Source: Closterium sp. Naga37s-1 (Eukaryota; Streptophyta; Zygnematophyceae; Desmidiales; Closteriaceae). From it: a stretch of 64,000 nt of DNA. Shown here one piece after another: positions 42,872 through 52,831 of the stretch. The DNA is taken from contig CANJKZ010000174.1 of NCBI GenBank assembly GCA_947471745.1, positions 720,001-784,000 of the forward strand, given 5' to 3'. The translations under genes were made by a program, and so were the position numbers. The notes beneath the pieces are model-generated. The model saw only the letters and a list, made by a program, of their open reading frames with translations. It made no database searches and was not told the origin of the DNA. Each line of letters starts with the position of its first letter. Position 1 is the stretch's first letter.

Positions 42872-44807
42872 CATGGCTTCGCTTCGGGTTCTCGCGTTTG
42901 ATCATGAGGGCAGACCGGTTCAGTTTGACACGTGGCTAGATGACCTGCAGCTGTACCTACTGAGCGATTCTAAGGACAGTGTCTCGCTGTTTGACCTAGC
43001 GTTAGGCGCTGCTGCTGCCCCTCCCGCCACAGCTGACAGTTTGACTCGCTCACAGTGGCTTACTCGTGACGCTGCTGCCCGCTTAGCCATTCGCAACCAC
43101 CTGCCATTAGCTGAATGCGCTCACTTCGGACAGCACAGGACAGCGCAGGCACTGTACGACACTGTAGTCGCTCGCTACTCCTCCCCTGCCACTGCTGCTC
43201 TAGGCCGCCTTCTTCTGCCCTACCTGTTCCCCGAGCTGTCCGCCTTCGCCACAGTCGAGGACCTTGTTTCCCACCTTCGCGCTAGTGACGCTCGCTACCG
43301 TGCTGCCGCTCCTGCTGAGTTCCTTGACAAGAACCCGCCCCCGATGTACATCACTCTCTACTTTATAGTCACCCGCCTCCCTGACTCACTTCACTCTGTC
43401 AGGGACCACTTCCTCTCTCTTGTCCCCACCTCCCTCACTGTTGACCTCCTCGAGCAGCATCTCCTCGTAGCTGAGACTAGTGCAGTTGCTGTAGGTGCTG
43501 CTCGTGGCACTCCGCGCCCGCCCTTCTTTGAGGGGTGTTCCCCCTCCCCTCTTGCCCCCTCCTACGCCTCTGCTGCTGCTGCAGACGTCTCTGTTCCTGA
43601 GGACGTCGAGGCTGCTTCTGCTAGTGCGAAGCGCCGCAGCAGCAAGGGCAAGGGTGGCTAGGGTGGTGGAGGTGGCAGCAGCGGTGGTGGAGGTGGCAGC
43701 GGGAGTGGTGGTGGGGGCTGCAATGGAGGTGGTGGCGGCGGTGGGACTGTTGGCGAGAGTGGGGGCTCTGGTGGCGGTGGTGGAGGCAGCGGTGGGAGTG
43801 GCGGCAGTGGAGGCGGTGGGACTGGTAGCGGTGAGACTGGCGCTCGGTGTGTCGGTTCTAGGGGTGGCCAGCGTCAGCAGCAACAGCGTCGGAGCGAGAC
43901 TCCGTCTCCCCAGCAGCTTCGTGAGTGGTTTCTGCATGGGCCGTCTGGGGGTAGTTGCCCGTATGTCGTTCGCACGGGTGACCGTGCTGGTCAGACTTGC
44001 AGGCGGCTCCACACTCAGCACCGCTGCTTCTCCTGCCTCGACGACGCTTGGCGTGCTGAGTTTGGTGATGACGTCGAGCTCCCTCGCTGGGCAGATCTGA
44101 TTAAGTCTAGGATTGCTATCTTTGACCTAGACTTTGATGCTATTCTTTCTGCTATGTATGCTTTGTCTGTTAGTGCTGAGGGTGACTGTTACCGGTGTGT
44201 GCCGCCTGACCCAGGTATAGCTGCTGCTGCTCTAGGTGTTAGTGAGCCTGGTACTCTCCGTGGTACTGTGCCTGCTGCGGCCTTGCACACTTTCACGTTG
44301 GACTTCGGCGCCTCACGCTGTTTCTTTCGTGACAGCACCACCCTCACTCCTCTTCCTGCACCTGTCCCGGTCCGACTGGGTGACCCCTCCGAGGGACTGG
44401 TCGTGGCCCGTTCCTCCACTGTCCTCTCGTGTCCGGCGGTTCCGTCCGGCTCACTGTCAGATCTTCACCTCCCCTCGTTCTCTACGAACTTGGTGAGTAC
44501 CGCTGCCCTCCAGGATGAGATGGTCACTACCACCACTCCTGGGGGTCAGCGTGTGTCGATCTGCACGTGCACAAGGACAGGGCATCACCTGGACACGTTC
44601 ACTCGTCGGCCAGGGTCGAGTCTGTACACACTCACTACCGAGCCTTCTCAGGTAGCTGCGTCTGCTCAGGTGTTTGCGTCAGGTCAGGTAGCCGCCTCTT
44701 GCTCGTGTCGCATCCTGTCGCACCAGACTCTTCTGTGGCACCACCGTCTGGGTCACCCCTCCCTGCCTAGCCTTCGTGGCATGCACTCTCGTCTTCTTGT
44801 CTCTGGC
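42872..44807 (+). pseudogene. element G gag-protease-integrase zinc region
   Basis: The ATG at 42872 opens MASLRVLAFDHEGRPVQFDTW. A TAG within the poly-Gly tract (about 43659-43661) ends the first frame. The C-x13-C-x3-H-x4-C motif follows at about 43957-44028. The protease reads LDFGASRCFFRD: the DSG catalytic triplet has become DFG, which should inactivate it. The zinc region HHRLGHPSLPSLRG is present. H interrupts the gene after LLVSG. Confidence 0.88.
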
Positions 44808-44967
44808 TGTCAAACATATATGCTTAGTTATATCTAGGCTTAGTTCATGTGTTTACATTTGTCTAGGCTATAGTGGGTTTAGCCTTAGGGGGTACAGAAT
44901 TCTCTCGACATTCTACTTGTACCCTTCCTTGCTTCCTAGTCAATCATCCTCACCTAAGATTCTAACA
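44808..44967 (+). repeat. 5' LTR of element H
   Basis: 160 bp from TGTCAAACAT to TTCTAACA, identical to the 3' LTR. Confidence 0.95.
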
Positions 44968-44982
44968 TGGTATCAGAGCAAC
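44968..44982 (+). promoter_or_regulatory. element H primer binding site
   Basis: TGGTATCAGAGCAAC directly follows the LTR; its first 12 bases match the initiator-Met site perfectly. Confidence 0.88.
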
Positions 44983-45019
44983 TAAGTCTTAGGACCTAGT
45001 CTCAATGGGCCCACCACCT

Positions 45020-45715
45020 ACTGCACTACCCGTACCTAGCCCGTCGACTTCGTCGCCCGCGCCCGGCCCGTACCTAGCCCGTCGCCCGGCCCGTACCTAG
45101 CTCGTCGCCTCGGCCCCGCTGGCCCCGTCGACTTCGTCGCCCGCGCCCGGCCCGTACCTAGCTCGTCACCAGGCCCGTACGTAGCCCGTCGCCTCGGCCC
45201 CGCTGGCCCCGTCGTCTTCGTCGCCCGCGCCCGGCCCGTACCTAGCTCGTCGCCCGGCCCGTACCTAGCCTGTCGCCCGGCCCGTACGTAGCCCGTCACC
45301 TCGGCCCCACTGGCCCCGTCAACTTCGTCGCCCGCGCCAGGCCCGTACCTAGCCCGTCGCCCGGCCAGTACCTAGCCCGTCGCCCGGCCCATACCTAACC
45401 CGTCGCCCGGCCCGTACCTAGCCCGTCGCCTCGGCCCCGCTGGCCCCGTCAACTTCGAAGCCAGTCGCCCGGCCCGTACCTAGCCCGTCGCCTCGGCCCC
45501 GCTGGCCCCGTCAACTTCGACGCCCGCGCCCGGCACGTACCTAGCCCGTCGCCCGGCCCGTACCTAGCCCGCGCCCGGCCTCGTTTCCTGCCTGCACCCG
45601 GCCCGTACCTAGCCCGTCGCCCGGCCTGTACCTAGCCCGTCGCTCGGCCCGTACCTAGCCTCGTGCCCGGCCCTGTACCTGCCCAGCGCCCGGCCCTGTA
45701 CCTGTTTGGCCCCTC
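45020..45715 (+). repeat. element H leader, repeat block 1
   Basis: Irregular units of the type CGCCCGGCCCGTACCTAGCC with CTCGGCCCCGCTGGCCCCGT inserts. Confidence 0.85.
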
Positions 45716-46826
45716 GGCCCCCTAGGCCCCTCGGCCCCCCCCCCCTTGGCCCCTCGGCCCCTTGTTTGGCCCCGCGGCCCCTAGGCCCCTCGGCCCCCCC
45801 AAGGCCCCCCCGGCCCCTACTTTGGCCCCTTGGCCCCCTAGGCCCCTCGGCCCCCCCCAAGGCCCCTTGTTTGGCCCCTCAGCCCCCTAGGCCCCTCGGC
45901 CCCCCCAAGGCCCCCCCGGCCCCTTGTTTGGCCCCGCGGCCCCTAGGCCCCTCGGCCCCACCTCAGAGCCTGGCGCCCGGCCCCCCGGCCCCTACTTTGG
46001 CCCCTCGGCCCCCTAGGCCCCTTGTTTGGCCCCTCGGCCCCCTAGGCCCCTCGGCCCCCCCCCAAGGCCCCCCTGGCCCCTTGTTTGGCCCCGCGGCCCC
46101 TAGGCCCCTCGGCCCCACCTCAGAGATTGGCGCCCGGCCCCCCGGCCCCTACTTTGGCCCCTCGCCCCCCTAGGCCCCTTGTTTGGCCCCTCGGCCCCCT
46201 AGGCCCCTCGCTCCCCCCCCCCCCCCAAGGCCCCCCAGGCCCCTTGTTTGGCCCCGCGGACTCTAGGCCCCTCGGCTTCACCTCAGAGATTGGCGCCCGG
46301 CCCCCCGGCCCCTACTTTGGCCCCTCGGCCCCCTAGGCCCCTTGTTTGGCCCCTCGGCCCCCTAGGCCCCTCGGCCCCCCCCCAAGGCCCCCCTGGCCCC
46401 TTGTTTGGCCCCGCGGCCCCTAGGCCCCTCGGCCCCATCTCAGAGTCTGGCACCCGGCCCCCCGGCCCCTACTTTGGCCCCTCGGCCCCCTAGGCCCCTT
46501 GTTTGGCCCCTCGGCCCCCTAGGCCCTTCGGCCCCCCCAAGGCCCCCCTCCGGTCCCGTTGTTTGGCCTCGCGGCCCCAAGGCCCCTCGGCCCCACCTCA
46601 GAGACCGGCGCCCGGCCCCCCCGGCCTCTTGTTTGGCCCCTCGGCCCCCTAGGCCCCTTGGCCCCCTCTAGGCCCCCCGGCCCCCTGTTTGGCCCCGCGG
46701 CCCCTAGGCCACTCGGCCCCACCTCAGAGACCGGCACCCGGCCCCCCGGCCCCTTGTTTGGCCCCTCGGCCCCCTAGGCCCTCGGCCCCTTGTTTGGCCC
46801 CGCGGCCCCCAGGCTCCTCTGCCCCT
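45716..46826 (+). repeat. element H leader, repeat block 2
   Basis: Units built on GGCCCCTCGGCCCCCTAG and CCTTGTTTGGCCCC, with a longer ~155-bp higher-order period marked by ACCTCAGAGATTGGCGCCCG-type segments. The same block starts the partial element H' (59898). Confidence 0.88.
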
Positions 46827-49800
46827 ATGGCGTTGCTTCGGGTTCTCCCGTTCGACCCGGAGGGCAGACCTGTAGCATTTGACACGTGTCACGACGATCT
46901 GCAACTGTACCTACTGAGCGACAGTCGGGACAGTGTCTCGCTGTTTGACCTCGTGTCCGGTGCCGCTCCAGCCCCTCCCGCCACAGCTGACGTTTCGACT
47001 CGTTTCCAGTGGCTCTCTCGTGACGCTACTGCCCGCTTGGCCATTCGCAACCACCTGCCCGCAACAGAATGTGCTCACTTTGGCGAGCACAGGACAGCAC
47101 AGGCCTTGTACGACGCTGTCGTTGCTCGCTACTCCTCCCCTGCCACTGCTGCTCTTGGCAGACTGCTACTGCCCTACCTGTTCCCTGAGCTGTCGGCATT
47201 TGCCACAGTAGCGGACCTGGTTACCCACCTGCGCACTAGCGACGCTCGCTACCGCGCTACCGTTCCTGCTGAGTTCCTTCCCACGAACCAGCCCCCCATG
47301 TTCATCACCCTCTACTTCATAGTCACTCGCCTCCCTGACTCCCTTCGCTCTGTCAGGGACCATTTCCTCACCCTCGACCCCACTTCCCTCACTGTTGACC
47401 TCCTCGAGCAGCATCTCCTCGCAGCTGAGACTAGTGCAGTTGCTGTAGGTGCTGCTCGTGGCACCCCGCGCTCACCCTTCTTTGAGGGGTGCTCCCCCTC
47501 CCCCCTTTCCTCCTCCTTCGCCTGTGCTGCTGCTGCAGACGTCTCTGTTCCTGAGGACGTCGGTGATGCTTCGACTAGTACGAAGCGCCACAACAGCAAG
47601 GGCAAGGGTGGTCGGGTTAGTGGAGGAGGCAGCGGTGGTGGTGGAGGTGGTAGTGGGCGTGGCAGTGGGGGCAGCGGTAGACAAGGCGGAGGCGGTGGAG
47701 GTGGTGGCGGCGGTGGGACCGGTGGCGGAGGTGGAGGCTCTAGAGGCGGCGGTGGAGGCAGCGGAGGGGGTGGCGGCAGTGGAGGCGGTGGGACCAGTGG
47801 TGGTCGGTCTGGACCTCAGCGTGGAGGCCCTGGTGGCGGTCGGGGCCAGCAGCAGCAGCGTCGGAGTGAGACTCAGACGCCTCAGCAGCTCTGTGAATGG
47901 TTGGTTCAGCGTGGGGCGGGCGAGGGTAGTGAGACCTGCCCGTATGTCATTCGCACGGGTGCCCGTGCGGGCAAGACATGCGGGCGGTTTCACACTGAGC
48001 GCCGCTGCTTTGCCCGCCTTGACGACGCTTGGCGCACTGAGTTTGGTGATGACGTCGAGCGCCCTCGCTGGGCGGAGTTGCTTAGGTCGGGAGTTGCCAT
48101 CTATGACCTAGACTTTGATGTTATTATCTCTGCCATGTATGCTTTGTCTTTTAGTGCTGAGGGTGACTGTTACTGGTGTGTGCCGCCTGACCCAGGTATA
48201 GCCGCTGCTGCTCTAGGAGCTAGTGCGTCTGGTACTCCCCCTGGTACTGCGCCTGCTGAGGCCCTGCACACCTTCACGTTAGACTCCGGCGCCTCGCGCT
48301 GTTTCTTTCGTGACAGCACCACTCTCACTCCTCTTCCTGCACCTGTTCCGGTCAGACTGGCCGATCCCTCTGGGGGCCCGGTCGTTGCCAGTTCCTCCAC
48401 TGTCCTCCCGGTTCCGTCCGGCTCTCTGTCAGGTCTTCACCTCCCCTCGTTCTCTACGAACTTGGTGAGTACCGCTGCCCTTCAGGATGCGATGGTCACT
48501 ACCACCACTCCTGGGGGTCAGCGTGTGTCGATCTGCACGTGCACGCGGACGGGGCGTCACCTGGCTACGTTCACTCGTCGGCCAGGGTCGAGTCTGTACA
48601 CACTGGCTACCGAGCCTCCTCAGGTCGCTGCGTCTGCTCAGGTGTCCGCGTCAGGTCAGGTAGCCGCCGCTTGCTCGTGTCGCCTCCTGTCGCACCAGAC
48701 TCTTCTTTGGCACCACCGCCTGGGTCACCCCTCCCTGCCACGCCTTCGTGGCATGCACTCCCGTCTCCTTGTCTCTGGTCTCCCCAGGTCTCTGCCTCCT
48801 CTGCCGCCCTCGCCTGCCCCGCCCTGTCTTCCTTGCGTCGAGGGGCGGCAGCGCGCCGCTCCTCACTCCTCCTCGTTTCCCCCGACGACTGCTCCCCTGC
48901 AGACCCTCCACATGGACGTGTGGGGCCCAGCCCGCGTCAGTGGACAGGGCTGCGAGCGCTACTTCCTGCTGGTAGTTGACGACTACACGCGATACACCAC
49001 AGTCTTTCCCTTGCGCAGCAAGGGTGAAGTCTCTGCTGTCTTGATCCCTTGGATCCGCACAGTCCGTCTCCAGCTGCGTGCGCGTTTCGGCCAGGACCTT
49101 CCTGTCCTGCGTCTGCACTCTGACAGAGGTGGTGAGTTCTCATCCGACCTCTTGCGGGACTTTTATCGTGGGGAGGGCATCACCCAGTCGTTCACGCTTC
49201 CGGACTCCCCTCAGCAAAATGGGATTGCTGAGCGCCGCATTGGCTTAGTCATGGAGGTCTCTCGTACCTCCATGATTCATGCGGCCGCTCCCCGTTTTCT
49301 GTGGCCGTTTGCGGTCCGGTATGCTGCGCATCAGCTCAACCTTTGGCCCCGTGTCTCCTTGCCGGAGACCTCGCCCACACTGCGTTGGACGGGGAAGGTT
49401 GGCGATGTGTCGGTGTTCCGGGTCTGGGGTTCTCGTGCCTTTGTTCGCGATATGTCCGCGGACAAGCTCTCCGCCCGCGCTATTCCCTGCGTCTTCCTTG
49501 GCTTTGTCCCTGATGCGCCTGGCTGGCAGTTTTACCACCCCGCCTCGCGCCGTGTCCTCCCTTCTCAGGACGTCACGTTCGACAAGTCGGTTCCCTTCTA
49601 CCGTCTCTTCCCCTACCGCTCTGCCCCTTCCCCGCCCCCGCCGCTTTTTCTTGCTCCCGGTCCGCCTCCGGTAGACCCCCTCCCGCCCCAGGGTCCTGCT
49701 CCTTCGGGAGTGTCTCAGGTAGACCCTCTCCCTGGTACTGTGCCTGTTCAGGTAGCTGTCGTCTCAGGTGCTGCTCCAGGTGCTGCGTCTGGGGGTGCTG

Positions 49801-52436
49801 CGTCTGGGGGTGCGGAGCCGGGGGGTGCGGGGTCTGAGGGTGCTGGGTCTGGGGGTGCTGAGCCTGAGGGTGTTGAGCCTGGGGGTGCTGAGTCGGAGGG
49901 TGCGGAGCCTGAGGGTGCTGAGTCGGAGGGTGCGGAGTCTGGGGGTGCTGAGCCTCGGGGTGCTGCTTCGTCTGGAGGTCCTGCTGGTGCTTCACCGCGA
50001 CTGTCCTCGCAGCAGCTGCGTGAGTGGCTTGTTCAGCGCGCACACCGTCGGAGTGGGGCTCCCGGAGCTGGCGAGCCTGGAGGCGCTGGAGCTGGAGGTG
50101 CTGCTGTTACTACTGGAGTTGGAGACCCTACGGAGCCTGGAGCAGCTGGCGCTGGAGGCGCTGGAGCTGGAGGAGCTGGAGTTGGAGGCCCTGGCGTAGG
50201 AGGCGCTGGAGCTGCAGGAGCTGGAGCTGTTGACCCTGGTGCTGGAGGTGCTGGAGGCACTGTGCGGCCGCCTGACTAGTCGCAGCCGCCGCTACAGCCA
50301 GCCTCCCCACTGCCTGTTCCCTCTCCTTACACTGAGCAGTCCGGAGGTCTTACATAGCGTCGTAAGCCTGCGTCTCGTCCTGTCTCACCTATTCGCACTG
50401 CTCGTCACGCTCCTCGTTCGCGTCCTCCCCCTGTCCCAGGCACGCACACCATGGCACTCCGTCCTTCCTCTGTTCCACTGCGTGTTCCTCTGCCTGCTCC
50501 TCCTGAGTCCTCTCTTCCTGAGGTCCCTGACCCTGAGTCTGACCGAGCGCGTGCTGCCAGTCCCACTGTCGCTCGTCTCCTTGCCACTGCTGTCACTGAC
50601 CCGTCCTTTGAGTCTGCTGCTGCTTCTGCTCTCGTTGCTGAGCTACTTGACTTTGCTGCTGCCTGCCGTCTCGACTACGCCTCTGCTCTAGTTGCTGAGT
50701 CTGTGCCTGCCAGTCCTCCGTCCGTCGGGGGTGAGTGTGCTCTTGGCACGGACGTCCTTGAGGACAGGCAGGAGGACTTTGAGTGTCTTGCAGCTGCTGT
50801 ACCTCGTTTTGCCTCCTTGCTGCTTGCCCCTGAGGGAGACCCGGATGCTCCAGACATCCCGACCCCGCGCTCTTACGCAGAGGCGATTACGGTTCCTTAC
50901 TCCTCTCAGTGGCAGGCAGCTATGGATGCCGAAATGGCATCCTGGAAGTCCACAGGCACTTACGTCGACGAGGTTCCCCCACCTGGGGTGAACATAGTCG
51001 ATGGCATCTGGATCTTCAGGGTGAAGCGGCCGCCGGGTTCTCCGCCTGCCTTCAAGGCGCGTTACGTTGCTTGAGGTTTCAGTCAGCGACAGGGAGTTGA
51101 CTACTTCCAGACCTTCTCCCCCACCCCGAAGATGACTACTCTTCGGGTGTTGCTGCACGTAGCTGCTCAGCGTGACTACGAGTTACACTCCCTGGACTTC
51201 AGTACTGCCTTCCTGCAGGGCAGCCTGCACGAGGAGATCTGGCTGCGCCGACCACCTGGTTTCACTGGGTCGTTTCCTACAGGTACCCAGTGGAGCCTCC
51301 GCCGGCCAGTCTACGGTCTCCGCCAGGTGCCTCGCGAGTGGCACGACACACTCAAGACAACACTTGCGGCTCTTGGGTTTGTTCCTTCTACAGCAGACCC
51401 GTCGCTGTTTCTACGCACCGACACCTCGCTGCCGCCCTTCTACGTCCTAGTGTACGTCGACGACCTCGTCTTTGCCACGGCTGACACTGAGGCACTGACC
51501 CTAGTGAAGTCCGAGCTGCAGAAGAGACATACCTGCACTGACCTGGGTGAACTGCGCAGCTACTTTGGCTTGCAGATCACCCGGGACAGAGCACGGCGCA
51601 CCATCGCACTGACTCAGTCACACATGGTGCACCAGGTCCTTCATCGCTTCGGCTTCCAGTACTCCTCGCCACAGCTCACTCCTCTGTCTACCAGCCACTC
51701 GCTCTCAGCTCCACCTTCGGACGAGTCCGTAGAGCCGAGTGGTCCGTACCCAGAGCTTGTGGGTTGCCTCATGTACCTGATGACTTGCACACGACTTGAC
51801 CTCGCGTACCCTCTCAGCCTTCTGGCTCGCTACGTGGCTCCCAGTAGGCACCGAAAGGTGCACTGGGATGCTGCGAAGAGGGTACTGCGTTACCTGTGCA
51901 GTACGTCGGGCATGGGGCTTGTGCTTGGAGGACGGGGTCCTGTTGTCCTCACTGGTCATGCAGACGCCTCCTGGGTTGACGACTCAGCTACGCAGCGGTC
52001 GTCGCAGGGTTACACCTTCAGGCTTGGGTCCGGCTCGGTTTCATGGCGGTCTACCCGCTCGTCTTCAGTTCTCAGCTCCAGCTGTGAGGCTGAGATCTAC
52101 GCCGGAGCCATGGCTTCTCAGGAGCTACGCTGGCTCACCTACTTGCTGACCGACTTGGGAGAGCAGCCTCGTTCACCTCCAGTCCTGTACGTAGACAACA
52201 AGGCCATGATAGCCTTGTGTCAGGAGCACAGACTGGAGCACAGAACGAAGCACATCGCTCTGCGATACTTCCTTGCTCGAGAGTTGCAGCAGCGTGGTCA
52301 GCTTCGTCTAGCGTACGTGGCCACTCGGGCCAACACTGCTGATGTCTTCACCAAGGCACTTCCGCCTGGTGACCATCAGCGCTTTGTTACTGTGTTAGGC
52401 CTTGTGCCTACTTTGCCTCACTTACTTACTGCCTGA
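46827..52436 (+). pseudogene. element H gag-pol polyprotein with three nonsense codons
   Basis: A single frame of 1,870 codons runs from the ATG at 46827 (MALLRVLPFDPEG). Approximate residues: gag 1-255, poly-Gly 258-328, C-x13-C-x3-H-x4-C 371-394, protease LDSGASRCFF near 490, integrase zinc region 625-675, DDE residues near 695, 766 and 803, GGAEP-type linker 985-1045, RT about 1360-1600 with YVDD at 1543, RNase H about 1700-1850. Stops are TAG at 50277-50279, TAG at 50355-50357 (both in the linker) and TGA at 51072-51074 (in RT). Compared with G and D, a block is missing just before the first stop, where relatives read a YFVPLLQ segment. No frameshift is seen. Confidence 0.92.
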
Positions 52437-52660
52437 CTCTGCCTGTACTGTGATCGATCTATATACCTGCATGCTTGCACTTGTTAGGGTATGATCACTG
52501 TATTGTTTGTTCTCTGTATATAATTCTGCATGTGAACTAGCCTTGTGGCCCTTTGCTTGTGCTCGGACTGTGTGGTGACTTTGTGATCCACCCTGAGCTT
52601 GCTTTGCCTTTCTTGTTTGGTCTTGTGACCATTACTCGTTCTGGCTATCCCCCACTTCGC

Positions 52661-52671
52661 CTATGGGGGTG
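52661..52671 (+). promoter_or_regulatory. element H polypurine tract
   Basis: CTATGGGGGTG lies directly before the 3' LTR. Confidence 0.85.
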
Positions 52672-52831
52672 TGTCAAACATATATGCTTAGTTATATCTA
52701 GGCTTAGTTCATGTGTTTACATTTGTCTAGGCTATAGTGGGTTTAGCCTTAGGGGGTACAGAATTCTCTCGACATTCTACTTGTACCCTTCCTTGCTTCC
52801 TAGTCAATCATCCTCACCTAAGATTCTAACA
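52672..52831 (+). repeat. 3' LTR of element H
   Basis: 160 bp, identical to the 5' LTR; element G integrase sequence resumes immediately after it. Confidence 0.95.

Larger units (their letters stand above)
44808..52831 (+). mobile_element. complete copia element H, 8,024 bp, identical LTRs
   Basis: The two 160-bp LTRs (44808-44967 and 52672-52831) are identical base for base. Primer site, long leader, a single gag-pol frame and polypurine tract are all present. The flanks CTGGC and GGTCT do not form a TSD. H interrupts the integrase zinc region of G, whose sequence resumes at 52832. Confidence 0.93.

Noticed and set aside
44808-52831. A TSD for element H built from the shared TCTCTG near both ends
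   Set aside because: The bases do not sit directly at the LTR ends, and similar strings recur in the underlying G sequence, so it is not evidence of duplication.
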